From Adiantum capillus-veneris (lineage: Eukaryota > Streptophyta > Polypodiopsida > Polypodiales > Pteridaceae): a stretch of 64,000 nucleotides of DNA. Within the stretch, counting starts at the first letter, position 1; every line of letters begins with the position of its first letter. Position numbers and translations under genes: made by a program. The DNA is taken from assembly GCA_014529385.2 (NCBI GenBank), contig CM043953.1, forward strand, positions 88,776,342 to 88,840,341. Direction: 5' to 3'. Below are positions 1 to 12,170 of this stretch, piece after piece. A model generated the notes under the pieces. That model searched no databases. It was not told the origin of the DNA and saw nothing but the letters and a program-made list of their open reading frames with translations.

Positions 1-86
1 CTCTCTCTCTCTCTCGCCTTCTGCTGTGCTTCCTCCATGCCATGGCTTCCCTCAGGCTGCATCCCCCATAGCCCCTCGTTCCAACA
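1..86 (+). repeat. 3' end of the 5' LTR of the RRM-carrying element
   Basis: It begins inside a (CT)n tract and ends CCAACA. It matches 1678-1763 apart from one C/T difference (base 39 versus its partner) and a few extra GCTC units next to the CT tract. Such close identity points to a recent insertion. Confidence 0.82.
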
Positions 87-88
87 AC

Positions 89-100
89 TGGTATCAGAGC
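89..100 (+). promoter_or_regulatory. Primer-binding site (initiator tRNA-Met type)
   Basis: TGGTATCAGAGC lies two bases after the LTR end. This is the usual plant Copia sequence complementary to the 3' end of initiator methionine tRNA, where minus-strand cDNA synthesis starts. The same 12-mer follows the LTRs at 42859, 63047 and, inverted, 61837. Confidence 0.85.
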
Positions 101-419
101 CTACCGGCCCTCGGCTCTTAACTCCACCTCGCGGGTACGGCCGCTTACAGAGAGAGAGAAGGCCGTTTGTCGAGCTGCAACAAAACTGAGCACAAGCGCC
201 CGCAACACAATCGCCCTGGCATGCTGACGAAGTCTCAACACTACCGTGTCTCCTGGTTTGGTGGTTTTAGCCTACTGTGAAGCATCTTCTTCATCTCGGC
301 GTCGTCTGCGGAGCAGGAAAACAATTCGCTGTATATTTTTTTTGCTTTGACTTTCACACAAGGCTTATTATTTTTAAGCCTGTCCGCCCATTCCTTCTTG
401 GCCAACCCCTATACAAGAG

Positions 420-1118
420 GTGCTTCTCACCTTCAAAGCCAACTTTGTGGGTGGTCTTCTTCCATCCGTTACTGAAGGGGAATTCAAGAGCTACTTTTCA
501 CAGTTTGGCAAAGTTATCGAGAATCAAATCATGCTAGAGCATGGTACTGGGAAATCTCGAGGTTTCGGGTTTATTACCTTTGATGATGAGCAAGTAGTTG
601 GTAATCTTTTGTCAGAAGGACAAACGCTTGAGCTGGAAAAGGTCATTTCGTATTTGATTCACCTGTCCATTTATACAGCAAAAGGAAAAATCTACAATCA
701 ACATAAGCTTTTCACAACGTTGTCTCCAAGGGGTGATAAAGAGGATCTTTGGAAGGTTGTTGATACATTTGAAAAGAACCGGACTGTTGATGATGATAAC
801 TTGGATAGTGATGCTAGCAGACAACAGAAGAGAAATTCCAAAATCAAAGCTCTTCCAGAAAGAAAGACAATGGTGATTTTTCAATGGTTTTACTTCAAGC
901 ACTCAATACATCAACAGATGCAGAACATGAAGATCTACTTCGAGATTGTGGTACAAGACTTCACAAAGTATTTTTTATCTGCTCAGTGTCATAGAAGTTT
1001 TATGTTTATTTGTCAACACAGTCATATACTTTTCAGTCAAAGCCTTCTTTTAGCTTGTCTGTTGTCAATTATTGCCATGCCAAAAATCTGTACGGGCTAT
1101 AGACACTGCCACCCATAA
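420..1118 (+). pseudogene. Captured RRM (hnRNP-type RNA-binding) gene fragment
   Basis: A 232-codon stretch is open without a stop but has no ATG at its start. Residues about 5-75 form an RNA recognition motif: an RNP2-like NFVGGL (usually LFVGGL), then SVTE.EFK.YFSQFGKV, and a canonical RNP1 RGFGFITF near residue 47. This resembles the second RRM of plant hnRNP-like/Musashi-like proteins. After LELEKV the family pattern stops. A polar segment follows (KVVDTFEKNRTVDDDN) and then hydrophobic text that reads as translated non-coding DNA or retained intron. The fragment sits wholly between the primer-binding site and the 3' LTR, so it is cargo of the element, not a resident gene. RRM identity is firm; expression is unknown. 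Confidence 0.72.
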
Positions 1119-1419
1119 GTGGTAAGACCTCCCAATTTATCAGTTTTTTGTTCTCAAGTACCATTTTGTCCGCTCCTCATGAGGTTACTGGGTACACCTT
1201 AAACCCAAGGTTTGGTAGTGAACCAAAAACTCCACTTTTGGTAGCTAATGTTTTGACCTACACCCTATCTGTTCAAGGGGGGGTTACTGACCTAGCACCA
1301 GGCTATGGATAAACCAAAAATCCTTGGTTGTGAGAAAACCTAAAACTCACGGTTGATGAGTACACCAAAAACTCGAGGTATCATGAGTTGCTTGTCCAGT
1401 TCGGGCTTGAGGGGGGGAT

Positions 1420-1595
1420 TGTTGGGTATTCAAGCCCAAATTATGTCTGATGTCAACTAGTGGGAATAGGCCCCTATAGCATGTAGGATAACATCAGTTA
1501 GAGTTGAGTCTCTTTTGCATGGCAAGTATGCCTATATATGTAAAAGGCTACACATCAATCAAAAAATAAGAAGAAGCGTTATTTTTACTGTATCG

Positions 1596-1687
<92 letters not shown>

Positions 1688-1763
1688 CGCTCGCCTTCTG
1701 CTGTGCTTCCTCCACGCCATGGCTTCCCTCAGGCTGCATCCCCCATAGCCCCTCGTTCCAACA
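1420..1763 (+). repeat. 3' LTR (344 bp) with internal CT tract
   Basis: It starts TGTTGGG right after a G-rich purine tract and ends CCAACA. An 86-bp (CT)n run lies within it at 1599-1684. A stretch reading CTATATATGTAAAAGG near 1530 may be the LTR TATA region. Confidence 0.8.
1599..1684 (+). repeat. (CT)n microsatellite inside an LTR
   Basis: Uninterrupted CT dinucleotides lie about 70 bp before the LTR end. Bases 1-15 are the same tract in the 5' LTR. Apparent SLSL/RERE open frames across it are composition artefacts. Confidence 0.97.
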
Positions 1764-4700
1764 GGTATAAAAGAAAAATGTGTAAGGTTTTGGAATACAA
1801 TTTTTATGATTGTTAAGAAGAAGATAAGGTTTCTCTGTGCATTGTGAGCTCCCTCTTACTGTCAAGATTTCATCTCTCTGCACTGCATTGCATGGATATC
1901 ATATTGACAAGCCAAGAGTATCAAAACATTAGCCTCAAGGAGCTCTTTGTGTCAATATCTACATTGCAAGCCTTTTGCAATATCCAAGCGTCAACTCCCA
2001 CGACCTTCCTAGTGACATATCTCACTATTAAAGTGCTATTTCAGATTTTGTCAGCTGCATATGATTCCTAGCGCTTAGGAGCATTTAGTAGGTATGTCCT
2101 GCACTAAATTCCACGAGCTGTAATTTGTTGTTGGAGAAAATCGCAATTTTTGCAAGTGTGAAAATTTTAGGTTTGTTGGTCCATAAGTGTTTTTGACCTA
2201 GTAAGGAATGTGCCTACCAAGTTTGACATTAATTAAAAATGATTTGCTATTGGTTTTGCATGTGCATGTGTGATTGGATCGGAGAGGTAGAAGTCACGTT
2301 CTTTGTAGTTAGAGAGTTCATAGATTGTTGCCACAGAGTGTATTGTGTTCAAAAAAGAGATTGACAACTGCTTGGCATGCATCCATGCCCTACTCGAGTC
2401 ATTTGCTCCCTTGGATTGACATTTTAGTCTTGGGACCATCTCTTTGTGAGAAGTGATAGAGCTGTAAAAGACCCCCCCTTAGAAATTGACGTCGGTGCCA
2501 GGGAACGAGTATGTAGACTAGTGTGAACACATTCAAATCCGGTAGAGCTACCTTAGATAGACTAGTTAGATAGAGTAGAGTGGAAGTGGAGTTCGAGGCA
2601 TCCTTGGTCATTGCATTTTCAGTGGTGAGTTTCTCGCCATGAAAGTAGTTGATATATAGAGTACACTGTTGATAATAGTTTTAGAGCTTGGTGAGTGTCT
2701 TTCTTAGGCTATAAGAGCAATGAAGTTTGCACTAGGATGAAAAACGTAGAAAAACAAAAATTTCAAATTTTCTATAGTAAATTGTTGTTTTTTAGTGTTC
2801 TTTTCTCTTGTTTTAGGAGTAGGGTAAGTAGATGCATCTTTGGATGAATTTTTAATTGCATTTTGGTTGACATTTGTGTTAGCATGTGCTTCGTGTAAAA
2901 ATCAGCAGAAAGGAGTGAGGGAAGAGAGAAATTCACCCAAGGAGTCACTTTTTGTGAAAATTTTGATTTCTTGTGACACATTAGACCTAAAGTGATAGCA
3001 AGAACTTGTGAAAAGTGAAATCTAGAAAAAAACTATCATTCTGTTGACTGGCAAGAGAAATTCGCAATTTTTGTACCAGCTACCAGCTAGAAAAACAAAT
3101 TTTTGCCAAGACTTAGGTCATTGATAGGGCTTGATACAAGGAGCATGCCTATCAAGTCAAAACTGCAAAAAGTTGCCAAAAGCAGTAGTAGGGGAGGAAA
3201 ATTGCATTTTGTGCACAACTACCATCTGTAGGATTCAAAACTTGACAACACTTAGGACAAGGGTTCTAATTGACCTAAGAAAGAAAGCATCAAATCAAAA
3301 TTAAATTAGGACACATAGTATGAGAGTGAGATCAAATCTCATCTTTCATACTCAAAAATTGCTAAAATTGTGATGAAACTTAAACCAATTGACCAGACAC
3401 TGTGAAATTTGATGAGTGTACTTTCAAAAGAAGTTAAAACACTTGGGAATTGACAAAAATTGACAAATTTTGTGAAAAGCACTAGTAGAGGAAAAACTCA
3501 ACATTTTTCCCTCAACCACAAGCTAGAAAAAGAATTTGGTTCAATGGTAGGCCTTGATACAAGGATCACCCCTACATTTAACGTGATCACATGTTTTAAA
3601 AAGTGATCACTCAACATTATTAACATGTACTTGTGTTTGTGATCGCGTTAATGAAATCCCTGCTCCCCTTTTGCATCCAAGTTATTGCATTTGGTGTCCT
3701 CTATGACCTCAAAATCCCTATTGCTCAAATTCAATAGCCCTATTTTTTTCTTTCTATGATAGTGGCGGGTGTGGCATGAATATGTCTTGAACTTTTGAGC
3801 TTGTTAGTCTTATTGGTACATCCATGTTGCTCAAACTTCACAATTCTAGCACCTTCTTCCTTGAGGCTGACAACCGAGATAGAAAATAGTCCTATATCCT
3901 TGAGCTGGAAGGATATGAGGACACGTCCACAACAAAGGAGCAGCGAGGTGCTTGATGAAGAGTATTGGAAACTAGGCACATGACTCCTAAGCTTCCAATA
4001 CTTGTGTCTTGTTGTCAAAATTGGTTGATAGAGAGTGCACAATTGTTGACAATATTGAGGTTTGTATATCACTGCCGGTATTCTTACTTTCAAGTGCTCC
4101 TTGTCAAACCTAGATGGAGTTGAGAGCCCAAAAAGAGTACATTCAACAATAGAAATTCAAACCATTGATGTTGACAAAGGACATTTGCAATGATGATACA
4201 GTGTCCCAAGTGTTTTTGAACCGTTGTTGATCAGAAGGTATTTCCCATGCTTCAATTTTCTAACGCTAGACTTCCATGAGCTCATTAGGAAAATTTTGAA
4301 CTCATTTTTGGGCCTTTTAAGAGTGCCACATCATCAAAGTTGTACAGAAAAAAGCAACCCGGTAGACCCCTTTAAATATTGCTTAGAACCCCATGATATG
4401 ACCTATCATTGGAAAGTTCTTGAAAAATGGATTCTAAAGAGCCAAGGTCCGAAAAGTTTGGATGACTTCTATGAAAGTTATGCCATTTTTTTTCAATCAG
4501 CCAGGTTTTGTTACCGTTACGGTAATCTAAAATCACCTTTTTCTAGATCTACATGAAGGCAATGTCCGATACATGAATGCTATATATCAATAGATAGCAT
4601 TTGAAGAGTAGATTCTAAATATCCAACCTCTGACAAGTTTGGATCTTATTTGCAAAAAAATTACCGATCCCCACTTTTTGAAAGCTATGCCACATCAACA

Positions 4701-5062
4701 ATTCTTACAAGGCCCATTTTTGAGTCCAAACTTTTCCTAATATGTGTTGTTTTTGGGATCATGGACATTCGCATTCTTAATTTTTTATCTTCTCGTTTCA
4801 CATTAACTTGAAATCCTTTATCAATTCTCATTGAGGCTTTACCATGTGAACTTTTTGTAGCACAAACCACGGCATGATGAAGAAGGCATGGTGCAGAATC
4901 TAATATTGACATGGATGTAGCCGTCTAAAGTAAGCATAGAGGAGTGGGATTATCTCATGACACATGTTGGCCTAGGGATATAATGGGGCAGACACACATG
5001 CCTTCCAAGATTCAACAACTCATAGATGACATGCTTGATCAAAAAGCTTTTGTGAATGTATT

Positions 5063-5068
<6 letters not shown>
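1764..5068. other. No recognisable gene; degenerate repeated text
   Basis: No open frame here resembles a known family. Loose repeats occur at about 3085-3160 and 3520-3580 (both AGCTAGAAAAA... followed by GG.CTTGATACAAGGA), which look like old non-coding retroelement sequence. Inverted GTGATCAC occurs near 3600. Confidence 0.5.

Positions 5069-5140
<72 letters not shown>
5069..5140 (+). repeat. (GA)n microsatellite
   Basis: A pure AG dinucleotide tract of 72 bp. It generates spurious Arg-Glu and Leu-Ser frames. Confidence 0.97.
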
Positions 5141-5142
<2 letters not shown>

Positions 5143-5553
5143 GAAAGCCTCCCACAATGTTTTGAACACAGCAAAGGAGAGGGCATTTTCTAACATGTAG
5201 AGATCCTCTCAATTTGCCATTATAGAGTAGTATAGATATAGATTGCCATGTGCTTTTCTTTTCACCCACTAGAAAAGGCCCCTACAAGGCAAGGCGGCCT
5301 ATGGAAAGCTTGATTTTAACATGGCGCATTCAAGTGGAAGAGAGTAATCCAAAAGATGAGATGTAATATGAGTGAAAATTTGAAATTGAAATACTAGACC
5401 CCCACCACTTTAACTCTACATCATTTCACCTAATGAGCAGAAATATCATATCAAGATAGCTCCTGTAGGGTAACAATGGGTTGGGGTTCCTTTAGATGGA
5501 CTGTCTGGGGAGGTCCATCATGTTCCTAGCGCAATGTTCTAGAGGGGCTGCAT

Positions 5554-5687
5554 GTTCAGAGGCTTCCATGGAGAGGTCGTTGTGCGCCAGGGTCAGGTTT
5601 TCATCCTTATAAAAGATGTTCAGAGGCTTCCGTGGAGAGGTCGTTGTGCGCCAGGGTCAGGGTCAAGGTTTCATCCGTATAAAAGAT
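5554..5687 (+). repeat. Two-copy tandem duplication, 64-bp unit
   Basis: The unit starting GTTCAGAGGCTTCC recurs 64 bp later, nearly identical. The second copy has an extra GGTCAA in GGTCAGGGTCAAGG, a nested microduplication. No coding function is apparent. Confidence 0.85.
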
Positions 5688-5699
5688 GTTTACCATTAG

Positions 5700-6950
5700 G
5701 TTAATTTTATCAAAACTTGAACTTTACCGAAGAAATTTAATAACTACTTCATGAATTGACCTAATTTCCTTTTTTACTAAAATTCTAGCGTACTTTATTT
5801 GTTTATAGTGTTATACGTAGATTCTTTTGGGTTGCTATCATTCTCATACTTCTTAATTTATCCATAAGAGTTCATGATTAACTTTGGGATTAATCCATTT
5901 ATATTTCCCTTTATTTCATTAACTTTTAAACATGTTTGCTAATTATCTTAATTAATTTCAATAAAAAAATAATTTTTATACCCATATAATTAGGAAAGTA
6001 CTCTAACTAATTATGATCTAAGTGTATAGGTTTTTAGTTTCCTAATCTATCTCTGATGATTATGTCATGATTGAATAGACTATGGTTGTAATTTTCTTGT
6101 CAATTCTAAGCTTAAAAATAGATAATTTTTGCTTAAATAAACATTAAAATTTATTAGAAAATTATGGCATGCCTTCCACAGCTGTCAAACATTGTGTATA
6201 ATCTCTAGAAATCAATTTTTAATTGGTTAGGGATAATTGCTATATTTTTCCTCAATTAAGAATAAGATTAATCAATTTCAATCCTAATATAGATTAGTCA
6301 TTAATCAAATTGCTAATCATAGTTAAAGATTAAGTAATCAATTATGTATTAACATGTAAGAGAGTAATTAATAGTAGAGAAAGGTCTAATCTTCTCTAAT
6401 TTATAGGGTAATTAGGAAAATTAGACATAAATTACTATATCAATCACTAATTAATTGGCATTAGCACTAACTACCTTGCTTCACTCTCTTAGTGATTTTG
6501 TGAAGGATCTCTCTAAACATGAGAGATTTTTGGCCAAGGACTCCGAGTCTATCGGAAAATGTAAAGCCAAGGGGTCTATTTATATGTTTCTGGTAACCCG
6601 AGCTAGAATTAGCTGTTTCTTAACTATCCCAGGCATCCCCCAACTTCCCCTAGCCCTTCTTGCTGCTAAATCTAGCTCTTAAAAGTCCATGATGTCCCAG
6701 CACTTTCCCAGTTTAATTATCAAATCTGCTAATTTTCAAACTCATTTTCTACGTTAATGGTAAATATCTGGAAAATATCTAATTGGTTATGATAAAAGTC
6801 TTGTGCTTTAATGATTAATACAAAGTTTCCAATTATTTTTTTGAGTTAAATTAGTTGTGAAAATTTCCAAAAGGAATAGCAAGGTTGGTTTTTGTCCAAA
6901 CGGAGTTCTGAGTTTTTTTTGCTATAGTGTTGTCGTGCTTAAGATTCCAA
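5700..6950. other. AT-rich interval without recognisable gene
   Basis: Strongly AT-rich text with many TAATTA words. No conserved motif, long frame or RNA gene was seen. Confidence 0.5.
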
Positions 6951-6960
6951 AAATATCAAT

Positions 6961-7035
6961 CTTTGCTATAACTGGGAAAGTTCTCATTGATTTTCAAGAT
7001 CTTTGTTATATCTGGGCAAGTTCTCATTGCTTCCC
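6961..7035 (-). repeat. 40-bp imperfect tandem repeat next to an LTR remnant
   Basis: CTTTG.TATA.CTGGG.AAGTTCTCATTG occurs at 6961 and 7001. It lies on the internal side of the minus-strand LTR remnant at 7327-7470, so it may belong to that element's leader. Confidence 0.6.
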
Positions 7036-7156
7036 GCGTAGGATTTCGACCAGGTCGATTTTTGGATCTCTCCCTGCTCCAAGAGTGCTCGCGCACGGCC
7101 GATTTCCTCACCTTTCTGCCTGCTAAGCCCTCTTGTACATTGTCGCCATGTGCATG

Positions 7157-7259
<103 letters not shown>

Positions 7260-7311
7260 ATGCAAAATCATGCAACGTATTTTCCCCTTCTCCATAGCTC
7301 TCCCCTCCCCT

Positions 7312-7470
7312 GAGCTCTAATACCAATGTGAGACTCAGGGGACTGGAGCCTGCAACTCTCCACCCAACCATGCCCTATATAGGCCCTGTCCTTCTAATAA
7401 TAGGGCCCCCTTGATTGCATGGATCCATCCTGGCACTTGGCCTACCTGGTCTTACCCTAGGCCTGACACA
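7312..7470 (-). mobile_element. Short-LTR retroelement remnant, copy 1 (LTR 7327-7470 plus priming site)
   Basis: Read on the minus strand, a 144-bp segment starts TGTGTCAGGCC and ends GTCTCACA. It is followed at once by TTGGTATTAGAGCTC (7312-7326), an initiator-Met-type primer-binding site with one change. The same arrangement recurs at 8398-8534 plus 17151-17180. The short LTRs and lack of coding similarity suggest a TRIM-like family, although a degraded Copia is also possible. No matching 3' LTR was identified. Confidence 0.62.
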
Positions 7471-8363
<893 letters not shown>

Positions 8364-8397
8364 ATGCTTTTAACCATACAACACTTTCCCCTCCTCC

Positions 8398-8534
8398 GAG
8401 CTCTGGTATCAATGTAAGACCGCAGGGACTCAATCATGCTACTCTTCACCCATCCTCACCATATATAGGCTCTTAGCCCACTATATATAGCACCCTTGAC
8501 TACATGTGCCTTGGCCCTTGGCACTGGCCCTTGG
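8398..8534 (-). mobile_element. Short-LTR retroelement remnant, copy 2 (split by the Ty3 insertion; continues at 17151-17180)
   Basis: On the minus strand the LTR begins at 17180 (TGTGTGAGGCC), runs to 17151, is interrupted by the 8.6-kb Ty3 element, and resumes at 8534 to end at 8413 (GTCTTACA). A mutated priming site (8398-8412) follows. The rejoined LTR is about 152 bp and matches the 144-bp copy at 7327-7470 in its ends and in the CTTACCCTAGGCCT block. The nesting shows this remnant is older than the Ty3 element. Confidence 0.62.
8530..8534. other. Left target-site duplication (CTTGG) of the Ty3 element
   Basis: CTTGG directly precedes the 5' LTR and is repeated at 17146-17150 directly after the 3' LTR. 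Five-base duplications are normal for Ty3/gypsy and Copia integration. Confidence 0.9.
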
Positions 8535-10118
8535 TGTCATAATAATCAATATCTAATTCTCCTAAATGATTTTCTCATGTAAAACTGATCATTTAATATG
8601 GGGAAGTGCCAGGGGAGAAAAAGTTAGAATATTGGTTAAGCTAGCAGATCGGCCTCAGTAGCAAAGGAGGGAAAATACGGATCCAAAGGGGGGTCCATCT
8701 GTAAAAGAGCCATGTGCAACAATGGGCTAAAAAGACCCTAAGGTTCAGCCCATTAAGACTTCCAAAATGCTAAGGTTCCAAAATTCAAAGGTTGTGTCCA
8801 AAGGTCAACCCTAGGGGAAATTGGATGCTTTGTGTGTGACCAAAAAGTCTTTTCAAATCCCTACATAGGAGGGGGCGAGCCTTGGGAGTAGGGGATGAGA
8901 GAGAAAGTCACACACACACACACACACAGGCTCCCTTTACACAAAGGGAATTAGGGACACATGTCAGCTCCCTAGCCCAGATGCCCACAAGGTGTGCCCA
9001 ATTCCTATTGGATGGCCTTGGAGGTGGACCAATGAGAATTAGGCTAGAGTAAATCTAGTTTAATTAATTTAAAAACACTTAATAAAAGAACCAATGAGAA
9101 TTAAGTCCTCTAGAAGACTATTGGACAGTCTCCCAAGGGGTCCAATGAGCATTCAACAGCCCAAGGGCATGCCTGATTCCTATTCGCCAGGAGGGAAAGG
9201 GGTCCAATGAGAGTTTAATTGAATTATTAATTAACCTAAAGCTCTCACAAAAGGGGAAAGGGGGACACATGTCAGAAGGCTATCACTTATGCTGCTTAAT
9301 AGTAGTCATTGGCTTGACTTGGGGAGGGCCAATGAGGGTTGAGCAAGAGCAAATAGCAAGAGGGCTCGCCCAAGAGAGAGAGGGGGCTGATTTTTGCAAG
9401 GCATTATCACACACACACTCCACAATCTCATGTGTGAAGAAAGAGAAGACTCTCTCTTCCCAAGCTTTAATGGAGAGCTCATCACCTACTCCAAGCTTGT
9501 GAGATACAAGCCTACATCGACACACTCTTGGCATGTGGATGCAAATCCAACCAAGAGCCAAGCTTCAATGCATGCTCATCTCCTCTACCAAGCTAATTAC
9601 TAAGCTAAGATATGCAAATATGAGTGATTATGTGAGGAGATGTACATCTTTCTCGTAAGATACTCCTTCCTCTCAATCTACTCTCATACCCTGCTAGCTC
9701 TCACCATCTTCGAAGGTGTGTGAGGTCTTGGGTCTGAGAACGGGGATAATTGAAGTTGTGTTTGCTAAGTGTTTTGCTTAGTGCATGAAGCTTTCATCTT
9801 CATTGCACTAGCTAATCTTGAAGGAACACAAAGAATTGTATTGTACAATGTCTCTCTTGATGGGAGAAACCATAATACAAAGCCTTCAAGAGGGGGGACC
9901 GGCTCCATGCAAATCCGTTCCTCAACTGTTGTCCATTGCTTAATTTCTCTCTCGTTTGAAAGTATTGTTCATGCTATCTAACTAGGTGTTATGCTTTTTG
10001 TTGCTCTCTCCACCCAAGCACTCTTGTAATTCTCATTAGGAATCTATTCTAATGAAATGCCCACTATGTTCATGCTAATTTCCGCTACACACAAGTTATT
10101 AGGCCATTAAATGTTACA
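8535..10118 (+). repeat. 5' LTR of the Ty3/gypsy element (1584 bp)
   Basis: It starts TGTCATAATAATC and ends ATGTTACA, with TG...CA ends. It contains a short (CA)n near 8914 that differs in length from the 3' LTR. Small open frames within (for example 9269-9603) are LTR text, not genes. Confidence 0.95.
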
Positions 10119-10119
10119 T

Positions 10120-10132
10120 TGGTATCAGAGCA
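10120..10132 (+). promoter_or_regulatory. Primer-binding site of the Ty3/gypsy element
   Basis: TGGTATCAGAGCA lies one base after the LTR end. It is complementary to the initiator Met-tRNA 3' end, as in many chromoviruses. Confidence 0.85.
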
Positions 10133-10520
10133 CAAGGTTTCTCTTTTCTTGCTCAAGAAGGGAGGTCCTCAAGATAGCTATAAATGGTTGATATTATTAA
10201 TTGCATGTGAGTAAATAGAATAGGGATTTTTCAGCCTTGCAGTGCGCCTGCCTTCATGCAGTTAATGGGGCATCACCGTCAAGAGCTATGGTCTTAATAG
10301 TGGAGTCCTACGGGGCTTGCCTACGGCTTAACCACTATTGAGCTATTAGAAGCTTGACAGGAGCCGGTGCTGTTTTGGTGTCGAAAGACCCTCTCTTCTA
10401 TTCCTTGCAATTAATGGTATTCGAGCCGCGGGTACAGTAGCTTGAGTTCTTTTTCTAAAGGGGTAAAGAGGAGTAGCAACTAGGGCTTGAAGTGCCAAAG
10501 TACACCTAAAAGTTGTTAGA

Positions 10521-12170
10521 ATGGCTAGAAATAGTAAAGAGAGTGAAATTAATGTTGATAACTTTGATTTTGCTCTTGAGCAAGCTACTAATGATGCTTC
10601 AATGCTTGTTAACTATCTTGTTTCTAGGCTTCAATAAGCCATGGGCAATCCATCTCTCCAAAGTGAAGTGCAACGGCAGCTCTGTGCTCACGGGATTCTC
10701 CAAGATCATCACCATGACGAGAGAACACCTAGGAAGCCTCCTTGTGAGACTACCAAAAGAGGTCTCTCTCCGATTCGGGAAGAAGAAGAGAATCCGTACG
10801 AAGGGCTCAAGAATTTACTTCTTGATGATGCATCTCCTTCCCAAAGGAGAACTCAAGAGCCTCCATCGAAGGAACGAGAAAGAAGTGAGTCTCCGCCACC
10901 TCGGTGGATATGGCTCCACAAAGACGGCGGGCTAAACGCTCTGCATCACCACCAAAGCAGAGAAGACCATCACACTCTTCTCCACCCCATAGTTCAAAGA
11001 GGGATGATAAAAAGCAAGAGAAGAAAAAGGTGAGAAAGAGGACACCCTCTTCTCCATCTTCTTCATCCTCTTCCTCTTATGAAAGTGATGGTGAACACAA
11101 CGAAGAGATCAAGACAAGAAAAAGGCGAGAAAGAGGTCACCCTCTTCTCCACCTTCTTCAAATTATTCACCTTCTGAAGAAAGTGATGGTGCAACCTTTG
11201 AACCATCAAAAAGAAGAGGCCATAGGAAATCCTATGCCTCATGGAAGAGGTCATCCAGGTTGAAGAAATTCAAAGAGGGAGGGAAGAGCATCTCTTTCCT
11301 TACCTATGATGGTACCTTTGGTGCTACGGACAAAGTCTTGGCCTTTATCCAACAGTTCGATGCGGCGTTTGGAGATGAGGGCTTCACGGAGTCCTCTAAG
11401 CTACGCCATGTAGCTATGCACTTTCAAAAGTCCGCCAGGCAATGGTGGTCTAGCCTACGAGCCAACGGTGAAGCTCCACAAACATGGAAAGCTTTAAGAG
11501 CTTCCATTATGAAGTAGTTTTTGGCCACCGATGCCAAAGACAAAGTACTCACCGAATGGCGAAGCCTAAAGCTCTCTCCCTATGAATCCATCCATCCACA
11601 AATATGTGGACAAGTTTTGGGACCTACAACTCAAAGCCACTGTCTTCAAAAAGTTGGATCTTGGAGAGCAAAAGCAACAATTTTGTGCGGGCTTAAACCG
11701 AAGAAATGGCGGAGTATGTCAACTCCCAAAGGCCACGTACCATATCGGCGGTAATACACCATACTATGGTGGCCTCTCGAATCAATTTCCAAACGGGGGC
11801 TAAAAGAAATAATAAGCCCCCGGAAAACAAGGGTTACAATGAGCCTAAAGGGAAGGACAATGTCCAAAAGTCTCCTAAGGGAAACTCCAATAAAGCTAAA
11901 GAGAAGGGAGTTTACAAAGGTAAGAACAAACTCTCTCTTGAAGAGCTTGAGCGTTATCGCAAGGATAATCGATGCTTCAAGTGCGGCGAACAAGGGCATG
12001 CGTACCGCACTTGTCCCCAAAAGAACAACCGCCAAGATCCTCCTAGAGCTTCCTTGGTTGAAATCCAAGAGGAGGAGACTCACCAAGCTCACCACAAAGG
12101 ATCTCCTCTCCACAAAGGATCTCCTCTATGCCCGGCTGCCAATGTTAAATTTCCTGAAAGGAGTCTCCTT
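10521..12170 (+). pseudogene. gag: Ty3/gypsy gag, broken by stops and frameshifts
   Basis: An ATG at 10521 opens an N-terminal segment closed by TAA at about 10635; the frame continues from 10641. A Ser/Arg/Lys-rich basic stretch follows (about 10850-11260, with a poly-Ser run), split over two frames. The Retrotrans_gag core is at about 11290-11700 (FQKSARQWWSSLRA is the typical W-rich signature), with a TAG at 11515-11517 and a frame change near 11580. A CCHC zinc knuckle (CFKCGEQGHAYRTC) is encoded at about 11968-12012. Gag would form the virus-like particle and the knuckle would bind the RNA. A direct repeat of AAAGGATCTCCTCT at about 12098-12125 sits where protease sequence is expected. 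Confidence 0.85.

Larger units (their letters stand above)
1..1763 (+). mobile_element. Non-autonomous LTR retroelement carrying a captured RRM gene fragment (5' end outside window)
   Basis: The first 86 bases repeat almost exactly at 1678-1763, so they are the two ends of a direct long terminal repeat. After the first copy comes a primer-binding site (89-100), and before the second a purine tract (about 1405-1419). The interior is only about 1.33 kb and has no gag, protease, integrase or RT similarity; it carries an RRM-domain fragment instead. The LTR start (TGTTGGG) and the priming site match the Copia elements further along the window, so it is probably a Copia-derived passenger mobilised in trans. 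The target duplication cannot be tested because the left end lies outside the window. Confidence 0.8.

Noticed and set aside
1515-1883. Open frames encoding long Leu-Ser or Arg-Glu polymers (here and at 5039, 6956, 8218, 17486, 18042, 27051, 34068, 41221, 51162)
   Set aside because: They are translations of (CT)n/(GA)n microsatellites, open in several frames on both strands at once; no conserved flanking domain exists.
9269-9603. Small genes inside the Ty3 LTR
   Set aside because: The same text recurs at 16300-16632 in the other LTR with frame-changing indels; it is non-coding LTR sequence.
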